NCBI GenBank assembly: GCA_009693435.1
Contig: SHXF01000002.1
Location: 62,001-126,000, forward strand
Source of the DNA: Betaproteobacteria bacterium
GTDB taxonomy: Bacteria; Pseudomonadota; Gammaproteobacteria; Burkholderiales; SG8-39
Direction of reading: 5' to 3'
DNA length: 64,000 nt
The translations under genes were made by a program, and so were the position numbers. Numbering within the stretch: the first letter of the stretch is position 1; every line of letters begins with the position of its first letter. Under the pieces are notes generated by a model, which worked only from the letters and a program-made list of their open reading frames with translations, was not told the origin of the DNA and made no database searches. This document shows positions 9,056 to 17,802 of the stretch, piece by piece.

Positions 9056-9532
9056 TCAGAAAATGAATTGTATCGATGCGAACGCGCCTTCCGCATTCAC
9101 CAGATCGACACGCTTCTCGCGGATTTTCCAGGTCTCGCCGACGCGCGCCAGGCGGTGACGCAGGCCGCCGGCGAATATGCGCTGGCGTTCATTCTGCCAT
9201 TCGACCAGCTGGAAGCGGGACGTTGCCTCGACTTCGCCAGCGGAAATTTCACCAACGCGCAGGTTGCCTATGATCCGGCTGGTGCGCACCGGCCAGGCAA
9301 CGCCGTGCGCCATCGGATGTTCCAGGCGGCCGATGCGCATGCCGAGCAGCGCGATGTCCTCGAAAAATATCGAGACATGGCTGTGCGCGTCCGTTTGACC
9401 GATTGAGGCCGGCACCCAGTAGGTGCCCTCCGGATGAAACAGGTCCAGCCAGTCGCGATAGCGTCCGGTGTCCAGCAGTTCACTCTCGCGATAGACGAAG
9501 TCCACGATCTCGGCCTGCAGATCGTTGCTCAT
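9056..9532 (-). CDS. Rieske oxygenase beta (small) subunit
   Basis: 158 residues, NTF2-like fold of ring-hydroxylating dioxygenase beta subunits: VDFVYRESELLDTGRYRDWL then FHPEGTYWVP and the C-terminal FQLVEWQNERQRIFAGGLRH. The ATG at 9532 overlaps the TGA of the alpha gene as ATGA, so translation is coupled. Beta subunits are structural partners that complete an alpha3beta3 hexamer. This pair is more divergent than the two tandem pairs at 20.6-25.2 kb and lacks their repeat-rich N-terminal extension. Confidence 0.88.
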   Translation of the reverse strand: MSNDLQAEIVDFVYRESELLDTGRYRDWLDLFHPEGTYWVPASIGQTDAHSHVSIFFEDIALLGMRIGRLEHPMAHGVAWPVRTSRIIGNLRVGEISAGEVEATSRFQLVEWQNERQRIFAGGLRHRLARVGETWKIREKRVDLVNAEGAFASIQFIF

Positions 9533-10833
9533 GATGCACTGCGCATGTAGTCGCGCCACGCGGCAAACTGGTTGCGAATGTACCGCTCGCTCATCGCGTT
9601 CGACGGTCCCGAAGGGTCGGGCTCGGCGGCGAATCCGCGGTGCTGGCTCACCCAGGGCGCCGCATCGCTGCCCAGGCCGTGCTGGGTGCGCTCGAAATTC
9701 TCCATGTCATCGGCGCGCACCAGCGATGCGGGCGAATGGATCGCATTGGCATACGCAAGGTTGCGCCGGTTGAGCGATTCGGGTGCGCCTCTGAGGCGCA
9801 GGATCCATACATCAACCCGCGTCAGGTCGACGCGCAGCGGCACCACTCGGCGCAACTGCATGTACGCGGGCTGCACTGTAAGGCCGGGATAGATCGCCGC
9901 ATTGTGCCGGTCGGCGCCGAACACTACTTCCATGCGCTCCGGCCCCAGCCGGTCGGCGAGCCGCCGTTCGTATTCCTCGTGCTCGGGTGTCGTCGCGCGG
10001 CTGCGGCGGAACGCCATCATTTCGCTGTGGCCGTGGCGGTGGCAAAGTACTTTGACTTCCGCCATCGCCCTGGGCGACTGGGAATTCGCGGCCACGGCCT
10101 CGGCCTGCATTTTCGACAGCGGGTCAGTCGCTTCCCGTGCAGCGCGGCGCGCCGGCTCAAAGGTGGATTGGTGGGTGGGCAGGGCGTGCACGCCATCCTG
10201 CAGGTTCTCGAGATAAATCTTCCAGTTGTTCCGGTGCAGCAGGCGAAAACTGCCGCCTGCGATTTCAATCGCACCCTCGGGCGAGCGATCGACCATATTG
10301 TCCAAGCTCAGCGCGACCGGTCCGAGAAAGGACACGAGGTCCGGTCCATCAGGCGCAAGGCTGGCGAACACGAAGCCGCGATAGCTCGTCACGCGGGCAA
10401 GCGCCGGCATGCCCGATTGCGCTGCGTGCGGATCGAGGGCCGAGCCCGCATAGCCCTCGCGTGCCGGGATGGCATCCAGAGCGCCGTCGGTGCGGTAGGT
10501 CCAGCCATGGTGCGAACATTGAAAGGTCCGTGCATTGCCGCCCGGACCCGCGGCAACGATGGCGCCGCGGTGCGCGCAGCGGTTGTGCAACGCGCGCACG
10601 CTACCGTCCGCATGCCGGACCACCACCACTGGACGGCCAGCGAGGGTGGTGGTGGTGAAGTCGCCTGCACGCGGGATCTGGCTTTCGTGTGCCACGTAGA
10701 TCCAGGCGCGAGCGAATACGCGCTGCATCTCCGCTTCGAAAATTACCGGATCGGTGTAGACGCGGCGATGCACGCGGTCCGACTCGACCAGCCGCGCAAA
10801 TTCTTCGGTCGCGGTATCAGAGGTGTCGGACAA
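9529..10833 (-). CDS. Rieske oxygenase alpha (large) subunit
   Basis: Aromatic-ring-hydroxylating dioxygenase catalytic subunit. The Rieske 2Fe-2S site is C-A-H (in NRCAHRG) and C-S-H-H (QCSHHGW); the mononuclear iron site is in ENLQDGVHALPTHQS (Asn/His/His). I place the start at TTG 10833 (LSDTSDTATEEFARL, 434 residues), preceded by an AGGAAC stretch. The frame remains open to an ATG at 10959, but the extra 42 residues are encoded over direct repeats and over the FNT pseudogene and look non-coding. The substrate is unknown, and no ferredoxin or reductase gene is adjacent. Confidence 0.88.
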   Translation of the reverse strand: MSDTSDTATEEFARLVESDRVHRRVYTDPVIFEAEMQRVFARAWIYVAHESQIPRAGDFTTTTLAGRPVVVVRHADGSVRALHNRCAHRGAIVAAGPGGNARTFQCSHHGWTYRTDGALDAIPAREGYAGSALDPHAAQSGMPALARVTSYRGFVFASLAPDGPDLVSFLGPVALSLDNMVDRSPEGAIEIAGGSFRLLHRNNWKIYLENLQDGVHALPTHQSTFEPARRAAREATDPLSKMQAEAVAANSQSPRAMAEVKVLCHRHGHSEMMAFRRSRATTPEHEEYERRLADRLGPERMEVVFGADRHNAAIYPGLTVQPAYMQLRRVVPLRVDLTRVDVWILRLRGAPESLNRRNLAYANAIHSPASLVRADDMENFERTQHGLGSDAAPWVSQHRGFAAEPDPSGPSNAMSERYIRNQFAAWRDYMRSAS

Positions 10834-10847
10834 GAGGAGTTCCTGGA

Positions 10848-10905
10848 AGTAAAAGCGCCGACAGTAAAAGTGCTGGAGTTGAAAGCGCGGAATGAAAAAC
10901 GCGGA
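10848..10905. repeat. Four imperfect ~15-bp direct repeats upstream of the Rieske alpha gene
   Basis: Units read AGTAAAAGCGCCGAC, AGTAAAAGTGCTGG, AGTTGAAAGCGCGGA and ATGAAAAACGCGGA in succession. They lie immediately upstream of the likely TTG start at 10833 of the minus-strand oxygenase gene, where an operator or leader would be expected. A function as binding sites is only an inference. Confidence 0.55.
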
Positions 10906-10944
10906 TGATAAGCGCGCGAGAGCCGGTTCGATGGTGCGCCTGCG

Positions 10945-11500
10945 CGAGGACGACTGCAATGCTAGTCATGGCCTGGGCGGACCGGCGCATCACGAGTGCG
11001 TTGCTGCTGCGCAACTGGGTGGTGGTGTGTACCTGGCGAATGCCGTCGGCGCAGTGGGCCTCGCGCTGATCGTCTACTGGTCCGGGCACGCCGGGATGAA
11101 CGGGGGCGCGGTCGGGTTGCAGTACGTGAAAATCGCGGTTGCCAAGACGTCGCTGCCCTTCGCCGAGGCGTTCTTCAAGGGCGTGCTGTGCAACCTGCTG
11201 GTGTGCCTGGCCGTCTGGCTCGCCATGGCCGGGCGCAGCGTGACCGACAAGTTGCTGGCGATCATCTTTCCCATCTCCGCATTTGTCGCCGCGGGTTTCG
11301 AACACAGCGTGGCCAACAAGTACCTCATACCGATGGGCATCCTGCTGCGCGCGAGCGCGCCCCAGGCGCCGGACAGCCTCGACTGGGCGGGTCTTGCCGC
11401 CAACCTGCTGCCCGTCACCCTGGGCAACATCGCGGGCGGCAGCGTGCTGGTGGCGCTGGTGTATTTCATCATCTACCGGCACGGCAAGTACGGTTGGTGA
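10945..11500 (+). pseudogene. Formate/nitrite transporter (FNT/FocA-NirC) family channel, truncated and frameshifted
   Basis: From about 10950 one frame encodes MLVMAWADRRITSALLLRNW followed by VVV. The homologous continuation YLANAVGAVGLALIVYWSG lies in another frame. A GTGTGT run at about 11025-11030 carries two extra bases (or lacks one) at exactly the junction. From there on the protein is typical FNT, including FKGVLCNLLVCLAVW, ISAFVAAGFEHSVAN and NIAGGSVLVALVYF, to a stop at 11500. Upstream of 10945 the first third of the usual 270-290-residue channel is missing. It lies back to back with the Rieske alpha gene, so the rearrangement may have brought that gene in. Confidence 0.8.
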
Positions 11501-11565
11501 GCACCGCGAGTGCGCGTCGCTGATCGCTGCCGCCTGCCACGAGACCAGCGGCAAGCCGTCAGTGG

Positions 11566-12270
11566 CTATGCGACCGTAGCTCCCGCAAGCGCATTCTCCG
11601 TCACAAACTTCGCCAACCAGCGTTTGCGCTTGATCAGGTTCTTGTGCCACTCGGCCTCGATCTCCGGGACCGTCGAGGCCTTGACTGCCGGCGCCGCGAG
11701 CAGTGCGTCGCGCCAGGCGCGCAGGTGCGGAAACTTTTCGAGAATGCCGAGCGGCCGCAGCCGGTCCATGAAGGTGTAGCGCTGCAGGAAGGGCGCGTAG
11801 GCCGCGTCGACCAGCGAGAGCCTGAGTCCGTTGAAGTAGGGTCCGGCATTGCCGCGCAGGGCGAGCGCGTCCTCGAGCTTGCCGAACGGCCCGGCGATCT
11901 TCGCCGAGAGCGAGCTGAACTGTTCGTCCGAGTCGGCGTACGCTGCGCCGGTCACGGCGCCCGAGAACGTCGTCACATAGTCGGTCCAGGCGCGATTGCG
12001 CGCGCGTGCAATCGCATCCTCCGGATGCAGGCGCGGTGCCGCGGTCTCGTCGAGGTACTCGGCAATGGCGTTCGATTCGAACAGCGCATCCCGTCCGTCG
12101 ATCTGCAGCACCGGCACCTTGGCGTGCGGCGAGATGGCGAGGAACCAGGCCGGCCGGTTGTCCACGTCGATGTAATTGATGTCGTAGGCGATCTTCTTTT
12201 CCTGCAGCACGATCGCTGCGCGCTGCACCCAGGGGCAGGTTTTGAAGCTGCAGAGCATGAGTCGGGACAT
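11566..12270 (-). CDS. Glutathione S-transferase family protein
   Basis: 234 residues from ATG 12270, which has a TGGAG ribosome site. The N-terminal thioredoxin-like domain starts MSRLMLCSFKTCPWVQRA, with Cys-Pro at the active-site position as in omega/beta-like GSTs. The cis-Pro motif KVPVLQIDG and FESNAIAEYLDE follow. The alpha-helical C-terminal domain spans roughly residues 90-225. A longer open frame to 12483 exists but has no family similarity. GSTs of this kind can conjugate or reductively dehalogenate or de-glutathionylate aromatic intermediates; the actual role here is unknown. Confidence 0.87.
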   Translation of the reverse strand: MSRLMLCSFKTCPWVQRAAIVLQEKKIAYDINYIDVDNRPAWFLAISPHAKVPVLQIDGRDALFESNAIAEYLDETAAPRLHPEDAIARARNRAWTDYVTTFSGAVTGAAYADSDEQFSSLSAKIAGPFGKLEDALALRGNAGPYFNGLRLSLVDAAYAPFLQRYTFMDRLRPLGILEKFPHLRAWRDALLAAPAVKASTVPEIEAEWHKNLIKRKRWLAKFVTENALAGATVA

Positions 12271-12448
12271 GGTTACTCCATTGAAAAGTAAGTGCGGGAC
12301 AGTGCGGACGCCGGGAAACGATACTCGCAGTTTGCACGAAAATTTGGACGGCGCGTTGACATCGAGTGGCGGGTATTCTTGCATACTCGGTTTACCGACC
12401 AACTTATAACACCGAGGAAGACATACCTCATGAGGGAGAAGCGCAACT

Positions 12449-12889
12449 TTGCGGGATAGTTCGTTACAGCGTAGTGTGCTCACTCCCGAGCTTTACGCAG
12501 CCTACCGCGCCACCGACTATGTGGCGCTGAGTTCGCCGCCACTGACACTGAGCATCGACCAGACCTGCCCGGCGCTCGACTTGCTGCTCGCACTATCGGG
12601 CAAGCAAGCGGCGGCATTCATTACCGCGTGGAATCCGCATGGTCAAGCCCGGACTCAGGAGCAGAACGACCGGGCTCACCGGGCGCTGCTGGACGAACTG
12701 CGGCAGCGGGGCTGTGCCGTGATCGAAGGCGAGGGCAGGGGGCGCAGCCGCGTATGGCCGCCCGAAAGAAGCGTGCTGGCGGTTGGCATCGATCAGGCGG
12801 GCGCGGAAGAAGTGGGGCGGCAATTCCGGCAGAACGCCGTCGTGATTCACGAAGTCGGCGGCGTTAGTTGGCTGCTGGTGCTGGTCTAG
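12449..12889 (+). CDS. DUF3293 domain protein
   Basis: 146 residues. The pattern AAFITAWNPHGQ, QNDRAHRALL, WPPERSVLAVGI and FRQNAVVIHE is that of the uncharacterised DUF3293 family, usually about 120-150 residues. The start is TTG at 12449, preceded by a GGGAGAA ribosome site; no better ATG is available in frame. It is divergent from the GST gene with about 180 bp between them. The function of the family is unknown. Confidence 0.78.
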   Translation: MRDSSLQRSVLTPELYAAYRATDYVALSSPPLTLSIDQTCPALDLLLALSGKQAAAFITAWNPHGQARTQEQNDRAHRALLDELRQRGCAVIEGEGRGRSRVWPPERSVLAVGIDQAGAEEVGRQFRQNAVVIHEVGGVSWLLVLV

Positions 12890-13316
12890 ATGACGTTGTG
12901 AGCTGGATCGAAACCAATCGCTTGAAAGGCACGGGGGGTCACGCTGCCTTGACGACCGATGTTGCGGGAATCCGCGGCCGTGCCGTTTGCATTCCTGATC
13001 TCTGGATTGCGTGCCTATGCTCTCCTGTCGATTTCCGGAGGAGGCATATTTTCAGGACCCGGGAACGGATGCGTGCATGGTTTATACCATATTTTATCAC
13101 AAAACACAGGCAAGGATACCGCCGAATGGGCCTGTAATCAGATAAATGTTTAAAATATCAGGCCGCGCAGACGATTCTGTGCAGGTGAGTGGAAGACTGT
13201 AAAGGGGGAAAACGATCGTTGTATTGCCGTGAAGCCACAAGCGCGCTCACCAGAATCACGCGTAATATGACCGCCCGCGCACCACGACTGCGCGACAGGA
13301 AAAAGGGAGAACAGCA
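12890..13316. other. Intergenic stretch without a supported gene
   Basis: About 430 bp between the DUF3293 gene and the amidase gene. Short open frames are present but lack ribosome sites and recognisable similarity. The part from 13080 to 13160 is unusually AT-rich for this window and probably contains the amidase promoter region. No terminator hairpin with a T-run was found. Confidence 0.5.
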
Positions 13317-14804
13317 ATGAAACGCCTGCTCAACACAGTCTTGCCGCTAGTCCTCGCATCCACCGCATTTTCCGCATGGGCGCAGGGCAAGCCCGACATC
13401 ACGGAACTGACCGCCACCGAAGCGGCGGCGCTGATCCGCCAGGGCAAGCTCTCCAGCGAGACCCTGGTGCGGGCGCTGATCGACCGGATCGACCGGAAGA
13501 AAGATCTCAATGCCTTCATCACCGTGGAGCGCAACGCGGCAATCGCCGCGGCGCAGACGGCGGACTTCATGGCGAAAAAGAAGCAGTTCATGGGCCCGCT
13601 GCACGGCGTGCCCATCGTGCTCAAGGACAACCTGCACTTTGCCAACGTGCCCAACAGCGCCGGGACGCCGGCGCTGAAGGACTTCCGTCCGGAGAAGAAT
13701 GCGCCGGTGGTGGATAAGCTCGTAAGAGCCGGCGCCATCGTTCTCGGCAAGACCAACATGCACGAGCTCGCCTTCGGCATCACCAGCAACAATGCCGCCT
13801 TCGGCGCGGCAAAGAATGCCTACGATCCGGCCCGGATTGCGGGCGGTTCCTCGGGGGGTAACGGCACGGCGATCGCCGCGCGCATGGCGCCTGCGGGCCT
13901 GGGCACGGACACCGGCGGCTCGATCCGCATTCCCGCTGCCTTGAATGGCATCGCCGGATTCAGGCCGTCGGCGAAGCGTTATTCGCAGGAAGGCATCACA
14001 CCGATTTCCTCAACGCGGGACACTGCGGGTCCGATGGCGCGCTCGGTGGCCGACCTGGTGCTGCTCGACAGCGTGATCACCGGCGCGAAGGACACGGTGC
14101 AGCCGGCCAGTCTGGAGAGGCTGCGCATAGGCGTGGACCGAGCCAGCTTTTTCGACGTGATCGATACGGAGACGGCGGAACTCACCGACCGCGCGCTGTG
14201 GTTGTTGCGCTCGCAGGGTGTGGAAGTGGTGGAAATCGAGATGCCCGGGTTTCGCGACCTGGTGAACAAGATGTTCCCGGTGGCCGTCTACGAAACCAGC
14301 CGCACGCTGACTGCGTATCTGGCGAAGTACAAGACCGGCGTCAGCCTGCAACAGGTGGCCGCGGGAATCGCCAGTCCGGACGTGAAGGGGATTTTCCAGA
14401 ACCTGGTGATGCCGGGCGGCAAGGGGTATGTGTCGGATGCGACCTACAAGGAGGCCATCAAGGTGCATATCCCGGCGCTGAAGAAACTCTACGCAGAGAC
14501 CTTCACCCGATACCGGATTGCCGCCATCGCCTTCCCGACCCTGCCGCTCCCCGCCGCGCCCATCGCCGGCTCGGACAGCATCGTCAAGCTGAACGGCAAG
14601 GATGTGCCGACCTTTCCGACCTACACGCGCAACGTGGGTCCCCAAACCAGCGCCGGTGTGCCCAACCTCACCCTGCCCATCGGCCGGACCGCCTCCGGAT
14701 TGCCGCTTGGTCTCGCGCTTGACGGCCCGATCGGCAGCGACCGCAAGCTGCTCGGCATCGGACTCGCGCTGGAATCGGTGTACGGGCGGCTGCCCGCGCC
14801 TTGA
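13317..14804 (+). CDS. Exported amidase (amidase-signature family)
   Basis: 495 residues with a signal peptide (MKRLLNTVLPLVLASTAFSA then WAQG), so it is probably periplasmic. The Ser-cisSer-Lys triad is visible: Lys in VLKDN, cis-Ser in GGSSGG and the nucleophile in TDTGGSIR. It contains the complete amidase-signature core (GKTNMHELAFGITSNN) and normal length. It hydrolyses amide bonds of an unknown substrate. A strong AGGGAGA ribosome site precedes ATG 13317. The next gene, a Liv-type binding protein, follows 110 bp downstream on the same strand, so the amidase product may be what is imported. Confidence 0.92.
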   Translation: MKRLLNTVLPLVLASTAFSAWAQGKPDITELTATEAAALIRQGKLSSETLVRALIDRIDRKKDLNAFITVERNAAIAAAQTADFMAKKKQFMGPLHGVPIVLKDNLHFANVPNSAGTPALKDFRPEKNAPVVDKLVRAGAIVLGKTNMHELAFGITSNNAAFGAAKNAYDPARIAGGSSGGNGTAIAARMAPAGLGTDTGGSIRIPAALNGIAGFRPSAKRYSQEGITPISSTRDTAGPMARSVADLVLLDSVITGAKDTVQPASLERLRIGVDRASFFDVIDTETAELTDRALWLLRSQGVEVVEIEMPGFRDLVNKMFPVAVYETSRTLTAYLAKYKTGVSLQQVAAGIASPDVKGIFQNLVMPGGKGYVSDATYKEAIKVHIPALKKLYAETFTRYRIAAIAFPTLPLPAAPIAGSDSIVKLNGKDVPTFPTYTRNVGPQTSAGVPNLTLPIGRTASGLPLGLALDGPIGSDRKLLGIGLALESVYGRLPAP

Positions 14805-14914
14805 CCGGTTGGGGCCGGACCAGGAGCAGCGTCGCAGCAAGGCGGGCAGAGGTACACTTGGGCGTTGCGCCTGCGCGCGCAGCGCGTTATCACCAGAATT
14901 CGGGAGAACACCAC

Positions 14915-16087
14915 ATGAATAAGCTGATTGCCCTCGTAGTTGCCGGCTGCTGCATCGCCCTGCCTGCCGGCGCGGCCGACAAACTCAAAATCGGCTTCAT
15001 GAGCACCTTGTCTGGACCGGGTGCCGCGCTCGGCATCGATGCGCGCGACGCAATGACCCTCTATCACAAGCTGAACGGCGGCAAGATAGGCGGCCTGCCC
15101 GCGGAACTGGTGATTGCCGATGACCAGGTCAATCCCGACATGGGCAAGCAGGTGGTGGAGCGCATGATCAAGCGCGACAAGGTGGACATCATGACGGGCG
15201 TGATTTTCTCCAACGTCCTCTACGCCATAGGCCCCACGGTGTTCCAGGAGAAGATGTTCTATCTCTCCAACAACGCCGGTCCCAACGACTGGTCGGGCGA
15301 CAAATGCAATCCGTATTTCTTCGGCGTGGCCTGGCAGAGCGAGGACGTGCCGGGCGCGATGGGCACCTGGATGAACGACAAGGGCTTCAAGAACGTCTAC
15401 CTGCTGGCGCCCAACTACCCCGGCGGACGCGAGAACATCAGCGGCTTCAAGCGCTACTGGAAGGGCAAGATCGTCGATGAGGTCTACACCCGCATGGGCC
15501 AGCTCGACTTCGCGGCTGAACTCGCCGCGATGCGCGCCGCCAAGCCCGAAGCCGTGTTCATCTTCATGCCGGGCGGCATGGGCATCAACTTTATCAAGCA
15601 GTTCGTCGCGGCCGGCATGTCGAAGGACATCCAGCTCGTTGTCCCGGGCTATTCGGCGGACGAGGACACCATCAAGGCGCTCGGCGAAACGCTGTTGGGC
15701 GCGTTCAATTCCAGCCACTGGGCGCATGACCTTGACAACGCCGAGAACAAACGCTTCGTCGCCGCGTTCGAGAAGGAATACAAACGCCTGCCCTCGATGT
15801 TCGCCGCGCAGGGCTGGGACACCATTGCGTTGATGGATGCCGCGGTGCGCGACGTGAAGGGCAAGATCGAAGACAAGGCGGCATTCAGGAAGGCGCTGGA
15901 GGCGGCCAATTTCAAATCGGTGCGCGGCGCGTTCAAATTCAACAAGAACCACATGCCGATCCACGACCTCTACATGCGCGTGGTCAGCAAGGACGCGAAG
16001 GGCCGCATCACCAACAAGACCATGGGCAAGATCGTCAGCAACTTCGCCGATCCCTTTGCCGCATCGTGCAAGATGCCCGCGTTGTGA
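14915..16087 (+). CDS. ABC transporter substrate-binding protein, LivK/branched-chain amino acid type (copy 1)
   Basis: 390 residues from ATG 14915 (ribosome site GGGAGA). Signal peptide MNKLIALVVAGCCIALPAGA. The Peripla_BP_6 fold is shown by KIGFMSTLSGPGAALGIDAR, FMPGGMGINFIKQF and GWDTIALMDAAVRD. It is a close paralogue of the proteins at 19313 and 31034, sharing KLGGLPAE/KIGGLPAE-type and MPGGMGINF blocks. No permease or ATPase gene is adjacent, so it probably works with the livFGMH set at 27.4-31 kb or with components outside the window. Such receptors in catabolic islands often bind aromatic acids. Confidence 0.9.
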   Translation: MNKLIALVVAGCCIALPAGAADKLKIGFMSTLSGPGAALGIDARDAMTLYHKLNGGKIGGLPAELVIADDQVNPDMGKQVVERMIKRDKVDIMTGVIFSNVLYAIGPTVFQEKMFYLSNNAGPNDWSGDKCNPYFFGVAWQSEDVPGAMGTWMNDKGFKNVYLLAPNYPGGRENISGFKRYWKGKIVDEVYTRMGQLDFAAELAAMRAAKPEAVFIFMPGGMGINFIKQFVAAGMSKDIQLVVPGYSADEDTIKALGETLLGAFNSSHWAHDLDNAENKRFVAAFEKEYKRLPSMFAAQGWDTIALMDAAVRDVKGKIEDKAAFRKALEAANFKSVRGAFKFNKNHMPIHDLYMRVVSKDAKGRITNKTMGKIVSNFADPFAASCKMPAL

Positions 16088-16098
16088 TGTGATCCTCA

Positions 16099-16150
16099 GG
16101 GCGGAGCAGGGGCCCCGCCGCGGATGCGGCAGGGATGCGACCCCGGAGGA
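16099..16150. repeat. REP-like intergenic element, copy A (inverted orientation)
   Basis: The sequence GGGCGGAGCAGGGGCCCCGC followed by a GATGCG spacer and AGGGATGCGACCCC is the reverse complement of the element found at 20563, 23147 and 51049. It lies directly after the stop of the binding-protein gene between convergent genes. Confidence 0.75.
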
Positions 16151-16220
16151 TCACGGCCGGCGCAGCCGGCCTTTGGGTCTGCAAGGGTCTTCGCCGAATG
16201 TCGGTGGGGATGCGACCCAC

Positions 16221-16242
16221 GGCCGGCGCAGCCGGCCTTTTT
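16221..16242 (+). terminator. Rho-independent terminator
   Basis: The hairpin GGCCGGC-GCA-GCCGGCC (16221-16237) is followed directly by five T residues. The same 17-bp hairpin occurs at 16155-16171 followed by CTTTG. Both lie downstream of the plus-strand binding-protein gene, so they would end that transcript before the convergent SDR gene. Confidence 0.75.
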
Positions 16243-16266
16243 ATCGGCGGCCTGAACTGTCCCGTC

Positions 16267-17073
16267 TTACGGCGTAATCCTCCCCCCGTTGATATGCAGC
16301 GTCTGCCCGGTGATGTAGCGCGCGGCATCGCTGGCGAGGAACAGTATCGGTCCGACCACGTCGTCTTCCACGGCGATACGGCCCAGCGGAATCATCGGCA
16401 GATACTGGTCGGTCTTGCTCTCGAACCAGTCCCAACTCTTGCGGTCCTCGCCTCCACGTCCCGTGCCGCCGCCCATGAAGGGGGTGAGAATCGCGCTGGG
16501 CGCCACGGCATTGGCGCGGATTGACGGCGCGTTTTCCATGGCGAGCGCCTTGGTCAGACCGATCAGGCCGGCTTTCGCCGAGCCGTAGGCGCCGTAGCCT
16601 TTCAGCACGCTGACTGCGAGTCCGGAGGCAACGGTGACGATGCTGCCGCCGTCCGCCTCCCGCAACAGAGGCAGGGCGGCACGCGTGACGAGGAATGCGG
16701 AGCGCAGGTTGCCGGCCATGATGTCGTCCCATTGCGCGGCGCTGACCTGCTCCAGCGGCCGCGTCGGCACCAGCGCGAAGCCGATCAGAAATATCAGATG
16801 GTCGATCGCGCCCCAGGCCGCCTTGATCCGCTCGAAACCGGACGCCACGGAAGATTCGTCGGTGGCGTCGATGGCGAAACCCGTCGCCTTTGCAGGAACG
16901 GGATTGCGCTCCAGCGATGACGCAAGGTCGAGCACCGCCACCTGCAAGTTGTTTGCGATGCAGGCGGCAACCACGTGCTTGCCGATGCCGCCGCAACCAC
17001 CGGCGACGACCATGCGTGAGCCGGCCTTGGGCGCGAGACGGGAAAAATCCGGTACCGGTAACGTGTTGCTCAT
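16267..17073 (-). CDS. SDR-family oxidoreductase
   Basis: 268 residues from ATG 17073, which has AGGAG 8 nt upstream. The cofactor motif is atypical but readable (VAGGCGGIGKHVV), and the catalytic YGSAK lies near residue 160 with the upstream Ser. The C-terminal GQTLHINGGR matches the usual SDR end. It is divergent from a MarR-type regulator (17286), so it may be its target. An oxidoreductase for a hydroxylated or diol intermediate is plausible; the substrate cannot be read from the sequence. Confidence 0.87.
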   Translation of the reverse strand: MSNTLPVPDFSRLAPKAGSRMVVAGGCGGIGKHVVAACIANNLQVAVLDLASSLERNPVPAKATGFAIDATDESSVASGFERIKAAWGAIDHLIFLIGFALVPTRPLEQVSAAQWDDIMAGNLRSAFLVTRAALPLLREADGGSIVTVASGLAVSVLKGYGAYGSAKAGLIGLTKALAMENAPSIRANAVAPSAILTPFMGGGTGRGGEDRKSWDWFESKTDQYLPMIPLGRIAVEDDVVGPILFLASDAARYITGQTLHINGGRITP

Positions 17074-17285
17074 GCGATCTGCTCCTTGAGAAAAATGGCG
17101 CCGCGACGGCGCACTGACCTGCACCGCGCAAGCGGTCTCGGTTGCAACAACACGGGCGCGCCGTGCGCCAGCGAATCGGCTCTCGCGGCCGCCGGCCGCG
17201 AACTGTTTCCCGGCCTGTTTCGTTTCAGGCGCGGGCTATACTCGTCCTTCAAAAACAGGAAGGTCTTTCAATTCACGGTTCGACC

Positions 17286-17771
17286 ATGACTGCGAAAAAT
17301 AATCCAGCCCGGGCAGCTCGCCCGCGCCAGTCTGCGCCGCCGCAAAGCCCGCGATTCGTCCTGGACCGCCATCTGTTCTATCTTTTCGGCCAGGCACTGG
17401 GCCGGCGCGACAAGTCGCTCGCGAAAGCGCTGGCGCCGTTCGACATGACGGTGCCGCGCTGGCGCATCCTCGGCTCCCTGCACAGCAACCCGGGTTGCTC
17501 ACTGACCCGGCTCGCCGAACTGACCGCGGTCGATCGCACCACCGCCATGCGCACCGTGGAGGGCATGCGCCGCGACGGCCTGGTGGTGCGCGACTCCGAT
17601 CCGCTGGACAAGCGCTCCAGCGTGGTTTCGCTGAACGTCAAGGGCAACAAGCTGTTCGAGCGCGTCTATCCCGTGGTTTTCGAGCATAACCAGCGCGCTG
17701 TCAGGGGGCTCGATCGCAGCGAGGTCGAGCAATTCCGCCGCACCCTGCGCCATATCATCGACAACCTCTAG
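17286..17771 (+). CDS. MarR-family transcriptional regulator
   Basis: 161 residues. The winged-helix core is RWRILGSLHSNPGCSLTRLA then ELTAVDRTTAMRTVEGM, followed by the wing region DGLVVRDSDPLDKRSSVVSL. The first 25 residues are basic and low in complexity. It is transcribed away from the SDR at 16267-17073 and towards the Rieske oxygenase at 17803-18852 (convergent). MarR regulators of this group commonly respond to aromatic ligands, so control of the adjacent SDR and oxygenase is a reasonable inference. Confidence 0.88.
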   Translation: MTAKNNPARAARPRQSAPPQSPRFVLDRHLFYLFGQALGRRDKSLAKALAPFDMTVPRWRILGSLHSNPGCSLTRLAELTAVDRTTAMRTVEGMRRDGLVVRDSDPLDKRSSVVSLNVKGNKLFERVYPVVFEHNQRAVRGLDRSEVEQFRRTLRHIIDNL

Positions 17772-17802
17772 TCCACCGACTGCCGTTGCAGGCGCAGCGA
17801 CG

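Noticed and set aside
10834..10959. 42-residue N-terminal extension of the Rieske alpha subunit
   Set aside because: Encoded over direct repeats and overlapping the FNT pseudogene; not similar to alpha-subunit N-termini.
12868..13137. Short open frame (89 residues) after the DUF3293 gene
   Set aside because: No ribosome site, no similarity and atypical codon use; treated as intergenic.
14621..15964. 447-residue open frame on the minus strand opposite the Liv-type binding protein
   Set aside because: Antisense to a protein with signal peptide and full Peripla_BP_6 fold; no independent support.
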